From the IMG/VR virus record IMGVR_UViG_3300037042_003397, positions 1-62,215 of that record: a DNA stretch of 62,215 nt; one strand, 5' to 3'. Below, piece by piece: positions 51,078 through 58,374 of this stretch. The stretch is from a virus. The first letter of the stretch is position 1; every line of letters starts with the position of its first letter. The notes under the pieces are model-generated. The model was given only the letters and a program-made list of their open reading frames with translations. It had not been told where the DNA came from and made no database searches. Both the position numbers and the translations under genes were made by a program.

Positions 51078-52158
51078 ATAACGATCTCTGGCATAGCGTT
51101 TTCGGTCTTGCGCTGACCTAAACTTTTGCATTTCCAGAGATCGTTATCCGGCTAACTTATACCGGTCGCCTTCTCCTTGTCCGGCTGGATGACGTTGACA
51201 AGTCAACGTGCCAACTTCTCAGGCGAAGCTTCAACTTAGTTTTCCACCACGTTTCTTATGTATAGATGGCTCGTTTTTCTTTTGATACGTTATTCTATCT
51301 TTTACTAGAATTATCATTTCTAGTGCCAAGTTATTGTTTTTAAGGAGAGCCTGGTGGAGATTTTCACCCACTCCGGATTGTCAGTTCCTTTTACCTGATC
51401 CTCTACGATGCGACACATCGTTACAAGATCATTATCCGAAGCAATCTCATATTCGGTCAGGCTCGTGTTAAATTCCGGTTACGTTTCCGGAGTGTTAGTT
51501 ACAAACACCGACTTATCCATTTTTCCGCAAGGAGTTTACATTCCTTGTCAATGCCAATTAGCGGTTGTGGGAAGGGGGACTCCACCATTTGTTCTATGTC
51601 GCTTCCTTATCGCATTGATGGTCGGAAGAAGCGTCCGAAGATACTACACATCTTTAATGGTCTATGATCGACTACTGGAATAATTGAAAAGTTTCCACAA
51701 AGATGTAATCTTTATTTTCACTTATCGTGTGGGTTGCAGATTTGTCCTCACCTCACCGGTCATATCCGGACAGGCACTCGTCTTCATCACGATTTCACGA
51801 TAAATTTCTGTTTCAATTTGTTTTCACTTCTAAGCTGTAAGCACTATGAAGCGATAACGGTCTCTTTTACAACATGGGAGATACAAAGCACACAACGGCA
51901 TCAACCCTTTGTCTGTTTTACGCTCTCATCTATCGTTGCGTACAAAACATACAGTGTGCTAACCACCTCTCGGTCCTTGACGAAAGAAATGAAAAGGTGG
52001 CTAAGTGAGACTTGCCAGCTTCGATCTGGCTTGCAGTTGTAGCGCAATTTGATTTCTCAATATTGGCAGTTCGACCACAATTCCAGTAGTCTCATGAATG
52101 TAGTTGATTGACACTTTTTTGGCTTTGTCTACCATAATTCTGCATCAATCAACTACAT
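51078..52158 (-). ncRNA. Candidate giant structured non-coding RNA, about 1.1 kb
   Basis: No credible gene lies in 50962-52272, but the segment is dense in perfect inverted repeats. A 14-bp stem is at 51078-51091/51134-51147. ACGTTGAC/GTCAACGT lies at 51192-51209, ACTAGAA/TTCTAGT at 51304-51324, and ACGATG/CATCGT at 51405-51421 nested in TGATC/GATCA. CCGAA/TTCGG follows at 51436-51456, TCCGG/CCGGA at 51474-51491 and CAAGGA/TCCTTG at 51528-51547. ACATCTTT/AAAGATGT spans 51648-51706, AGCACAC/GTGTGCT 51887-51960 and GCCAG/CTGGC 52014-52030. A 14-bp stem (52098-52111/52145-52158) ends it. Minus strand is favoured by flanking genes, A-rich loops and one U-G pair (51962/52001). It resembles ornate phage RNAs such as GOLLD or ROOL in scale; family membership is not shown. 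Confidence 0.55.
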
Positions 52159-52241
52159 GGTAATTATTACATAAAGAGAACACAATTACTAGTGCCAAAA
52201 TACTGTATTTTCTTATTACATTTATTACAATTTGCTATTTT

Positions 52242-52273
52242 AAATTGTACTTTTATGCCAATAAGTACAATTT
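52242..52273 (-). terminator. 11-bp hairpin directly after the clamp gene
   Basis: AAATTGTACTT / AAGTACAATTT with a 10-nt loop, overlapping the clamp stop codon by one base. It is AT-rich and not followed by a good U-tract, so it may be a processing or stabilising hairpin rather than an efficient terminator. Confidence 0.4.
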
Positions 52274-53370
52274 CACAGCGACTTTGGCATCAATATCGAA
52301 GTCCAGCTTGAGTTATCTTTTCCCTTGAACTGGATCGGACTTCTTGGTGTGTTGATACTGGCTATCGTCATATCGCCAAAAGGTTTTGCCATGCCTAGTA
52401 TCATTTGAAGTCTTATCGGATCAAGAATAATGGTATCGCAATCTTCACTAACAACAGCTTTGCAATCCTCGTATGTTGATCCCTCATCTCCTTCTGCCAT
52501 AATCAAGATATTCCCGTTTTCTTTGGACATATCAATCTTGACGACATCTTCATTGAAAATCCTTGATCTCTTTATGACATTTGAGACAGTTTTGTTGTCA
52601 AATTCAATAAAAGATGCGAACCTTTTCGGGATAATTGAGTCTGCATTCGGATATTTCTCCATAATTAACAATGACATTAACTCAATACCAGGTGCGGTAA
52701 TAGAGATAGCTGATCTGCTCAACTTCACACTCAATTCAGATTTTTTGATACTGGCAATAGATGACATGAACTTGCCCGGTATGACATAGGATATTGGCTC
52801 ATCGAAATTACTGATCTTATCCACCGTAATCCCGATCCTGCTCAACATATATCCATCTGTACACGTGAGTGTAAAATCTTTATCACTGATTGTTTTTAGT
52901 TCAACACCCGTTTGCTCAACTTTTATGTTGAAGTTCTTTGATATAGAACCGATGATCGATGCGATTGCCCTGTTTAACTCGTCTGAATTTATCGTAAACT
53001 CAATTCCATCTTCTACCGGAGAAGCGACAGGATACTCGTAAGATGGAAACGACGTTATCGTCACCTTACTCTTATCCTGGAATTTCAAAGTGACAACACC
53101 CTTATTCTCGTAAATATCAATCATTCCAGTGTTCTGAGAAATGCAACTCAGCAGTCTTTCTTCTGGAACACAAATATCAAGACTGTCTATAGTCGAGATA
53201 ACATCTGTGGTAACAATGGCTCTTTGCTCAAGATTTGTTCCTTCAACAGACAACATAGCGCCATCGAACTTGATGCGAACACACTCCAGAATTGGAAGTG
53301 TACTTTTTCGAGGAACATAATTCCTGACAATGCGAACTGCACTTTTTAATATCTCCAACTGTATTATCAT
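52273..53370 (-). CDS. dnaN: DNA polymerase sliding clamp (beta subunit), 365 aa
   Basis: Full-length clamp with three beta-clamp domains. It begins MIIQLEILKSAVRIVRNYV, with LPILECVRIKFDGAMLSVEGT in domain 1 and SLLIMEKYPNADSIIP at the domain 2/3 junction. The Y-P-N-A-D-x-I-I-P block matches the family's FPDY...P element, and the C-terminus ends SILMPKSL. It tethers a polymerase to DNA. No DNA polymerase gene is recognised in the window, so it probably serves the host replicase. Confidence 0.85.
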   Translation of the reverse strand: MIIQLEILKSAVRIVRNYVPRKSTLPILECVRIKFDGAMLSVEGTNLEQRAIVTTDVISTIDSLDICVPEERLLSCISQNTGMIDIYENKGVVTLKFQDKSKVTITSFPSYEYPVASPVEDGIEFTINSDELNRAIASIIGSISKNFNIKVEQTGVELKTISDKDFTLTCTDGYMLSRIGITVDKISNFDEPISYVIPGKFMSSIASIKKSELSVKLSRSAISITAPGIELMSLLIMEKYPNADSIIPKRFASFIEFDNKTVSNVIKRSRIFNEDVVKIDMSKENGNILIMAEGDEGSTYEDCKAVVSEDCDTIILDPIRLQMILGMAKPFGDMTIASINTPRSPIQFKGKDNSSWTSILMPKSL

Positions 53371-53379
53371 TGTATCTCC

Positions 53380-53793
53380 TTAAGGTATTTCAAAAAATAC
53401 TTCATCTCTAAAAATATAAGCAACAAGAGGAATTGGCACTTTCAATTTGTATGCGAAGTTTCTTGCAGCAGCTTCAATCATCTTCAAGTCAAACATATCC
53501 GTATTATCTCTGTTTGCCCACGCAATACATCTTTGCGGAAACTCAGTAACTTCCTTTACGTAAACAATCCTCATTATCAATTCTTTAGTTTCCAAGTTAT
53601 CAATATCTCCCAGATAATAATTTCTTATCTTTTCAACAATCATAGCCTGGTCAATTGTCAATCTTTTGCTTTTTTCGACTATGCGAAGCAGCAGTTTTAT
53701 TTTTTTCTCGTCCGCTGTTGAGATCGGCAGGTCTAATAACTTGTTGCAGATTTCTATAATTTCTTGGGCAGATTGCGATTGATTGTCTATCAT
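53380..53793 (-). CDS. Hypothetical helical protein, 137 aa
   Basis: Mostly helical (NKLLDLPISTADEKKIKLLL; MIVEKIRNYYLGDIDNLETK) with no Cys pairs or catalytic motif. TTGGAGTTTT precedes the start. The first 143 nt overlap the VRR-NUC gene in a different frame. It ends 9 nt before the clamp start. It may be a clamp- or nuclease-associated factor by position only. Confidence 0.55.
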   Translation of the reverse strand: MIDNQSQSAQEIIEICNKLLDLPISTADEKKIKLLLRIVEKSKRLTIDQAMIVEKIRNYYLGDIDNLETKELIMRIVYVKEVTEFPQRCIAWANRDNTDMFDLKMIEAAARNFAYKLKVPIPLVAYIFRDEVFFEIP

Positions 53794-54067
53794 AAAACTC
53801 CAAAATTTCTAGTGCCTGATTTTCGTCTCTAACAACATGAATGGCGGAACCGACCCAGTTATCGTGAAACTTGATCTCGCTTTCTGTCAGTTTTGCATTA
53901 CCGTTCTTGATTTCAAGCAGAACAATAATTCCACTTTTAGACATAACCGTTAGATCTGGATAGCCACGACCAAGCATACTTGTATCTGCAAAACAGTATC
54001 CAGAATGGGTCAAGGTTCTTGTTATTGCATTTTGATTTAGATCAATCGACTTCGAGTAATTAGGCAA
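53651..54067 (-). CDS. VRR-NUC-type endonuclease, 138 aa
   Basis: Residues 33-71 (GRGYPDLTV, LLEIKNG, KLTESEIKFHDNW) show the VRR-NUC pattern with D38, E52 and K54 as PD-(D/E)XK active site. It would act as a structure-specific nuclease in recombination or replication. The C-terminal ~45 residues are basic and overlap the next gene. It starts inside the end of the 55-aa gene (overlap 8 nt). Confidence 0.7.
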   Translation of the reverse strand: MPNYSKSIDLNQNAITRTLTHSGYCFADTSMLGRGYPDLTVMSKSGIIVLLEIKNGNAKLTESEIKFHDNWVGSAIHVVRDENQALEILEFYDRQSIAICPRNYRNLQQVIRPADLNSGREKNKTAASHSRKKQKIDN

Positions 54068-54227
54068 TGTTATGCTTCTTATTCATCTCTTTTATTGCTT
54101 CAAATTTGACTTTATTGAACCATTCTTCATAAGTCATAATTTCTTCATTGTGAACTCTCGCATTGACCACGTACTTATTATATTCATCATGGATCGCTTT
54201 GGTTACATCCAGATCAGTCGATTTCAT
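54060..54227 (-). CDS. Hypothetical protein, 55 aa
   Basis: ATG at 54227 with GAAGGAAGAA upstream. Sequence begins MKSTDLDVTKAIHDEYNKYV and ends KKHNIA. Charged, helical, with MTYEEWFNKVKFEAIKEM in the second half. It overlaps the 63-aa gene upstream and the VRR-NUC gene downstream, which supports expression. No known family. Confidence 0.55.
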   Translation of the reverse strand: MKSTDLDVTKAIHDEYNKYVVNARVHNEEIMTYEEWFNKVKFEAIKEMNKKHNIA

Positions 54228-54405
54228 TTTCTTCCTTCACGCTCATCGATTCGGAGTCCATGTAGTCTTCAAATGTTTCTCTTGCGATATCCTTTACCTT
54301 TTCTATCGCATCACTTTCGCTTTCTGCTGTTACCGATTGTATCATTTTGACTATGACATGTTCTCTAAATATCTTTAGCTTGACTCTATATTTCTTTTCC
54401 ATCAT
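54214..54405 (-). CDS. Hypothetical protein, 63 aa
   Basis: GGGAGATTTGA precedes the start (MMEKKYRVKLKIFREHVIV). Beta hairpin followed by a helix (ESESDAIEKVKDIARETF) and an acidic tail. The pattern resembles small phage DUF-type proteins of alpha/beta type; no name can be given. It overlaps both neighbours. Confidence 0.55.
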   Translation of the reverse strand: MMEKKYRVKLKIFREHVIVKMIQSVTAESESDAIEKVKDIARETFEDYMDSESMSVKEENEID

Positions 54406-54598
54406 TCAAATCTCCCAATTTTGAATACCGATTTACAATATCTTTTATGCTGATTAACTTTGCACCACATCTTACGCAGTTATCCAGGTTGCAGCTTAAC
54501 GAAGCTGCGCTCAGTCCTGAAGATAATATACAACCACAGTAACCACAAATCAATCTGTAGGTTCCCTTTGATTCTGTTACTCTCAATTCAGCTTGCAT
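54386..54598 (-). CDS. Zinc-ribbon protein, 70 aa
   Basis: Contains CGYCGC at about residues 18-23 and CVRCGAK at about 41-47, two CxxC knuckles of one zinc ribbon. I set the start at 54598 (MQAELRVTESKGTYRLICGY), overlapping the glycosyltransferase stop as TAATG; the longer frame would intrude into that gene. Likely a small nucleic-acid- or protein-binding adaptor. Confidence 0.6.
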   Translation of the reverse strand: MQAELRVTESKGTYRLICGYCGCILSSGLSAASLSCNLDNCVRCGAKLISIKDIVNRYSKLGDLNDGKEI

Positions 54599-55494
54599 TA
54601 TTTTAATACCCACGAATGAATGCGAAACTTGTCCCTAATGTTGTCATAAATCTTGTCCCAATCGCTCCACTTCTCGTCGTAGCACAATGACCATTTGATC
54701 GCATTCTCATTTTCCGGTTTCATTACTTCGTTATACAATACCTCGTAAGCCGATCCCCTGGTAATCACTCCATCAGCATTGGCATTATATTTCTTTCTCC
54801 ACACGTCCATCCCGGAATGAATTGCATCCATCGACCGGTCTGCTCTTAGCTTTGCAATCACCGGATCAGTTCGCATGTGGTGAAGATAAAAATTAGGAGC
54901 GCAATGAGTGACTATTTTATGTCCAGTCAGATATCTCATTCGATGAGCATACTCCATCTCGGCGAAGTAACTCATGTGGCTATCCAATGTAGTATCGGGA
55001 AGGCCATGATTTAGCGCAGTTTCCCATTTCGTAAAGATGCTATCACCATTGAACCAAGGAATATTTAGAGATACACCATCCACGATAGAACTCGCATCCA
55101 TTCCATAATAATTATGTGGAGTGGAGAATGTCATCAATGCGAAGTTATACTTGAACCAAAAGAACACAAGTTCATTAATCAGTCTTGTACTATTTTGAGT
55201 AAACTCAATATCATCGTCAATATTACAGAAGAAGTTTGCTTCAATCCCGTTATTGACACAGTAGATAAACGCCCAATTCTGGTTGTACCAACTGTTGTTA
55301 ATGTCAGACACGAACAGGATATGATCACAAGTCGTTATGTTCGCACTCTTGATTTCATCAATATCTTCTTTTCTATTGCCGGATATGATGAACAGCACAT
55401 TGGCATGGATCATACTGACTGATCTCAGCAGTTGAATTGCCAATCTTGAAGAATGATAAGTAGACACACCGAAGACAATATCGTATTTATCCAT
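54598..55494 (-). CDS. GT-A family glycosyltransferase, 298 aa
   Basis: The start at 55494 (MDKYDIVFGVSTYHSSRL) overlaps the previous gene by 8 nt; the upstream ATG at 55602 lies within that gene. FFCNIDDDIEF at residues ~88-98 contains the D-x-D metal/nucleotide-sugar site of GT-A enzymes. The rest has typical alternating strands and helices. With the nucleotidyltransferase at 48 kb and the tri-domain enzyme at 21-24 kb it forms the phage's glycosylation set. The acceptor is unknown. Confidence 0.7.
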   Translation of the reverse strand: MDKYDIVFGVSTYHSSRLAIQLLRSVSMIHANVLFIISGNRKEDIDEIKSANITTCDHILFVSDINNSWYNQNWAFIYCVNNGIEANFFCNIDDDIEFTQNSTRLINELVFFWFKYNFALMTFSTPHNYYGMDASSIVDGVSLNIPWFNGDSIFTKWETALNHGLPDTTLDSHMSYFAEMEYAHRMRYLTGHKIVTHCAPNFYLHHMRTDPVIAKLRADRSMDAIHSGMDVWRKKYNANADGVITRGSAYEVLYNEVMKPENENAIKWSLCYDEKWSDWDKIYDNIRDKFRIHSWVLK

Positions 55495-55861
55495 CTTTAC
55501 CTTCAATATCAGGCAGTCCATAAACTCCATGAATATTCTCAGAAAGATACTTGAGCACAATATCCAATTCTGATTGATCCAGTGAGGTCCAATTAGAAGC
55601 ATCGCTCGATTTTGATCTAACTTCTTTGCCGTAAGTCACGATTGCCGAGTATTGTGATGTGTCTCTCAACACGATAACGGCTCCGTTGAAGTTTGCAAAA
55701 GATACCTGGCTGGATGCTTTAGCAAGAAGGATGAATTGCTTTGCAGATTTAGCGACTTCAATGAGTGTGTCTTCTAGAAGTTCTTTAGATTCGATATCTT
55801 TTTCCATCAGATATTCTTCATTGTTGCGACGATATCTCAAGTTAACCCTGTAAAGTGGCAT
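55487..55861 (-). CDS. Hypothetical protein, 124 aa
   Basis: Beta-rich start (MPLYRVNLRYRRNNEEYLME), central helices and a charged end. AAAGGGAGAAACAAA precedes the ATG. No domain is recognised. Coupled to the glycosyltransferase by overlap, so it may act with it. Confidence 0.55.
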   Translation of the reverse strand: MPLYRVNLRYRRNNEEYLMEKDIESKELLEDTLIEVAKSAKQFILLAKASSQVSFANFNGAVIVLRDTSQYSAIVTYGKEVRSKSSDASNWTSLDQSELDIVLKYLSENIHGVYGLPDIEGKDG

Positions 55862-56036
55862 TTTGTTTCTCCCTTTTCAAACATATTTTACAAGTTGATT
55901 TAGTGTTACTTCTCTCGAACAATATCAAAAGTTCGTTTATTTTTACTGCATAGAGTTACTTTCCATCGTATTCGCATAAGTGAACAAGTCTACGCTTATT
56001 GAATATTTTGGTTGGTTGATACTACACTATTTTCAT
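55862..56036. other. Spacer without a confident gene
   Basis: 175 nt. A 23-codon minus-strand frame containing CSKNKRTF exists around 55880-55980 but has no Shine-Dalgarno and is not called. No strong hairpin or consensus promoter is seen. Confidence 0.5.
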
Positions 56037-56216
56037 TCAAGTTCCATCTTTACTAACTTGTATTACCTTCAAGCATCGCTTGCAAGTTACTTTTCGTACA
56101 TCATTTGTAATATAATCGTTTCCAACTGAAAATTTCACAATTCCACAAGCTACAACAGGCAAATTTCCATTATTGTGATATGTCTTGTCGGATTTCATGT
56201 GTACTGGTTTAGTCAT
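56037..56216 (-). CDS. Small Cys-rich protein, 59 aa
   Basis: Frame from ATG 56216 to TGA 56037, beginning MTKPVHMKSDKTYHNNGNLP and containing VVACG and TCKRCLKV. These three cysteines and upstream histidines could bind zinc. The start overlaps the previous stop as ATGA, which is the main support. Function unknown. Confidence 0.55.
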   Translation of the reverse strand: MTKPVHMKSDKTYHNNGNLPVVACGIVKFSVGNDYITNDVRKVTCKRCLKVIQVSKDGT

Positions 56217-56458
56217 TTAGTCACCTCGTTCATCGACCGGAAGACGATGATGTGTCCGTTGCCATAAGGGATGCCGCCGTATCCCGGAGCCTGAAGGATC
56301 GCCCGGTTTTTGTCAATTGCAGTCACCGTAAAAGTGACATCACTGGGCACTCCGATGAAACCGGAGAAGTCCTGCCGGTAAATGATCTGATTGCCAGGTT
56401 GGAATTTGACGGTTTTGTTAGGTAAGGATTTCATGCCAGCTTGAAAATTTATGCTCAT
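56213..56458 (-). CDS. Hypothetical beta-rich protein, 81 aa
   Basis: Predicted small beta barrel of SH3/KOW-like type (KTVKFQPGNQIIYRQDF; DVTFTVTAIDKNRAILQAPG). Overlaps both neighbours by ATGA. No membrane segment or catalytic motif. The genes from 56.2 to 57.1 kb look more GC-rich than the preceding replication genes. Confidence 0.6.
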   Translation of the reverse strand: MSINFQAGMKSLPNKTVKFQPGNQIIYRQDFSGFIGVPSDVTFTVTAIDKNRAILQAPGYGGIPYGNGHIIVFRSMNEVTK

Positions 56459-56658
56459 TTTGCCTCCGTCAGCTTATGTATCTCGTCACAGGCGGCCATC
56501 CAGTTATCATTGACCTCGGATAGCTGCCCTTGCAGGGCTAGGATGCGGCCCTGCAAGGTTTCACGCTCTGCCCTCATATCATCCAGTGACGCCAGGCTGG
56601 TGAACTGCTGCACCATGCCTTCGGGATAAACCAATTTCATCAATATAGGTTCACTCAT
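56455..56658 (-). CDS. Small coiled-coil protein, 67 aa, chimeric relative of two right-end genes
   Basis: The N-terminal ~35 residues (EPILMKLVYPEGMVQQFT) align to the protein encoded at 61368-61670 (DPMLLKLIYPDGQVHQFT). The C-terminal 30 residues (LQGRILALQGQLSEVNDNWM) align to the protein encoded at 61039-61371 (LQDRILTLQRRISDVDEQLM). The gene therefore combines parts of two neighbours in another cluster. Product is a helical coiled coil; function unknown. Confidence 0.65.
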   Translation of the reverse strand: MSEPILMKLVYPEGMVQQFTSLASLDDMRAERETLQGRILALQGQLSEVNDNWMAACDEIHKLTEAK

Positions 56659-57061
56659 TCGTCACCTCCTCAATAATTTTTGCAATCCCATCGACCACAT
56701 GCCGCATATTGCTGGCTGATACGCAATCTATCGAGATACCACCTGCCGCAAGAACCTCGCGCACTCGCTCCCAATCTGGCTCTGGGAACACATCAATGGG
56801 ATATGCACGCGTCCAATTGGCGATTCGCTCCAGGGTATTCTCAAGTCTGGCGTTATATTCCTCAAGCTCGTTGATGCGGGCTTGCAGCTTGTCTTCGATT
56901 GGGCGATTGTTCCACAAATCATTGTTGTCCCAGTGAATATTTTGAGCCGTACACCCCTCGGTTTTGCAGATGAGATAGGTATTAGGCTCCTGGCGCATAT
57001 TGCGCCACTCTACAAACATCTCTAATCCGCAAAACGGGCATGGTTTCAATTCGTCACTCAT
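56651..57061 (-). CDS. Lar-like zinc protein (restriction-alleviation family resemblance), 136 aa
   Basis: The start at 57061 (MSDELKPCPFCGLEM) has GGAGGAAG upstream; 57076 is rejected because its ATG lies within that Shine-Dalgarno. The N-terminal 55 residues show CPFCG ... CKTEGC ... DLWNNRP, the Lar/restriction-alleviation-type zinc domain common in phages. A coiled coil (NELEEYNARLENTLERIA) and an alpha/beta tail follow. In E. coli Rac prophage, Lar modulates EcoK; here only the fold is inferred. Confidence 0.6.
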   Translation of the reverse strand: MSDELKPCPFCGLEMFVEWRNMRQEPNTYLICKTEGCTAQNIHWDNNDLWNNRPIEDKLQARINELEEYNARLENTLERIANWTRAYPIDVFPEPDWERVREVLAAGGISIDCVSASNMRHVVDGIAKIIEEVTNE

Positions 57062-57206
57062 CTTTACTTCCTCCAAATGGGTTCAACACGAGTATGCGCT
57101 TTCCGCACTTCGGGCAAAATATCATCTGATTGTCGGTAATGCTGCCATTCTCGAACCACAACGAAAGGTCGCAGGCTGATTTCCAGTACTCGCCTTCAGG
57201 TTTGTG
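57054..57206 (-). pseudogene. Zinc-ribbon gene fragment adjoining the tRNA
   Basis: An open frame of 50 codons reads from the tRNA 3' edge to a TGA at 57054: GEYWKSACDLSLWFENGSIT and CPKCGKRI. The sequence is coding-like, with half of a zinc site, but has no start codon in a sensible place. Its expected N-terminus would fall inside the tRNA. I read it as the 3' remnant of a gene cut by acquisition of the tRNA. Confidence 0.5.
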
Positions 57207-57277
57207 CCTCTGTCGAGAATCGAACTCGAATTATCCATTTAGAGGACGGAAGGTTTATCCATTTATCCTACAGAAGC
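57205..57277 (-). tRNA. tRNA-Arg (anticodon UCU), with C at position 33
   Basis: The 73-nt cloverleaf has a 7-bp acceptor (GCTTCTG/CAGAGGC, one T-G) and a D arm with GGAT/AACC. The anticodon stem is TCCGT/ATGGA around loop CCTCTAA, and the T stem TCGAG/CTCGA surrounds TTCGATT. CCA is not encoded. The anticodon is TCT, reading AGA, a codon used very often in this AT-rich phage. Position 33, normally U, is C, and the D stem has one mismatch, so decoding efficiency is uncertain. Confidence 0.8.
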
Positions 57278-57314
57278 ATACGATTTTTAACTGATCGTGA
57301 ACAGTTTTATTTAT

Positions 57315-58319
57315 TTATTTCTTTAGCATTTTGATTACGATAGGAACTTTTGTCCCAATAGCTTCTGCGATTTGAAGTAATCCCATTCCATCTTCTTTCA
57401 TCTGTTTCACTTTGACAATGTTTTCAGGATCATTTTCGCTGAAACCATTTTCGACTTTATCACCAGCTATTGCATCTTCCTCGTACACCGGGGTGATCTG
57501 AAGGATTTTCAACTCATCTTCAGTTAGCGTCCCTTCGATCTGAGCTAGTTCCCATTTATTAGGAAGTTCATCAGCGGTCAATTCCCGATCGCCAACCGGA
57601 TTATCCCAATACCACCGGATATGTTTCCACGTTCCTGGATTGATCTTCCTAGGAAGAACTGAGATTGTTTCAATACCTTCTTCAGTGTTGTACCGTTTGC
57701 TGATCCGTTTCAATACTATAGCAAGCGGCGCCTGGCTGTTCGGATTATGTTTCAACACCAATCGCATCTGCGCTTTCTCGATCAATGGCTTTTTACAATC
57801 AGGAACCCAACGACCTGTTTCCTTCCCGTTGATCTTCTCAGGTTTCATTGGCGTTGAGATCAGAAGCATCCGTGTCTTGTGCAGTATCTTGTCAATGATC
57901 GCTGCCTCGTATTCATTGGCAGACTGCCATACTTGAGCACCCTTGATGTCACCTTTTGCAGACCAATATTTCCTAAATTTACCCATGTTTTCGAGAACGT
58001 ATGGTTGCAGTGTGGTCTCAAACTTAGTCCAGTTATCCCATGCAATCGCATCGAACTGTCCTTCTTTTATATTGTCGATGATCCCCATGCAGTAGTTGTA
58101 GTACTCGATCTCCTTCATATCTCTTGTTTCATGAAACAGATCAACGTACATTCCGAACGGTGCTTCTTTTTGGAATTCTTCAGCGATCTGCTTTCCCTTG
58201 ATATCTCCATCAATAAAAGCATACTCTGAAGATTTTGGGCCAGCGCCGAGAATGAAACTTGTCTTTCCAACATCTTGCCGGCCATGCACCAAAACCAATC
58301 CCTCGAATAAGGTTTTCAT
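57315..58319 (-). CDS. Sak4-like RecA-fold ATPase, 334 aa
   Basis: Walker A GRQDVGKT at residues 13-20 directly after the first strand, and AIAWDNWTKF as Walker B region, are characteristic of phage Sak4/AAA_24 recombinases. These load onto single-stranded DNA or anneal it. The C-terminal 60 residues are a charged linker plus a helix-turn-helix (GLLQIAEAIGTKVPIVIKML). The start at 58319 has AGGAG 6 nt upstream; TTG at 58325 is an alternative. The gene downstream of promoter and 284-aa gene suggests a recombination operon. Confidence 0.7.
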   Translation of the reverse strand: MKTLFEGLVLVHGRQDVGKTSFILGAGPKSSEYAFIDGDIKGKQIAEEFQKEAPFGMYVDLFHETRDMKEIEYYNYCMGIIDNIKEGQFDAIAWDNWTKFETTLQPYVLENMGKFRKYWSAKGDIKGAQVWQSANEYEAAIIDKILHKTRMLLISTPMKPEKINGKETGRWVPDCKKPLIEKAQMRLVLKHNPNSQAPLAIVLKRISKRYNTEEGIETISVLPRKINPGTWKHIRWYWDNPVGDRELTADELPNKWELAQIEGTLTEDELKILQITPVYEEDAIAGDKVENGFSENDPENIVKVKQMKEDGMGLLQIAEAIGTKVPIVIKMLKK

Positions 58320-58330
58320 TTCCAACTCCT

Positions 58331-58364
58331 AAAGTGGGGGATATTTGGGAATATCCCCCACTTT
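58331..58364 (-). terminator. Strong hairpin between the 284-aa and Sak4-like genes
   Basis: Stem AAAGTGGGGGATATT / AATATCCCCCACTTT, 15 bp with a 4-nt loop. The minus-strand stem is followed by only three U, then the Shine-Dalgarno of the next gene. It may partly terminate or protect the transcript, giving more of the 284-aa product. Confidence 0.65.
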
Positions 58365-58374
58365 TAATAATGAT

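Noticed and set aside
51408-52042. Two plus-strand open frames (91 and 102 codons) inside the structured segment
   Set aside because: No Shine-Dalgarno, unusual composition, orientation opposite to all neighbours, and they cover the inverted repeats; they look like chance frames.
13654-55652. ATACTCGGCA explained as a common peptide motif
   Set aside because: The copies lie in different reading frames and also outside genes.
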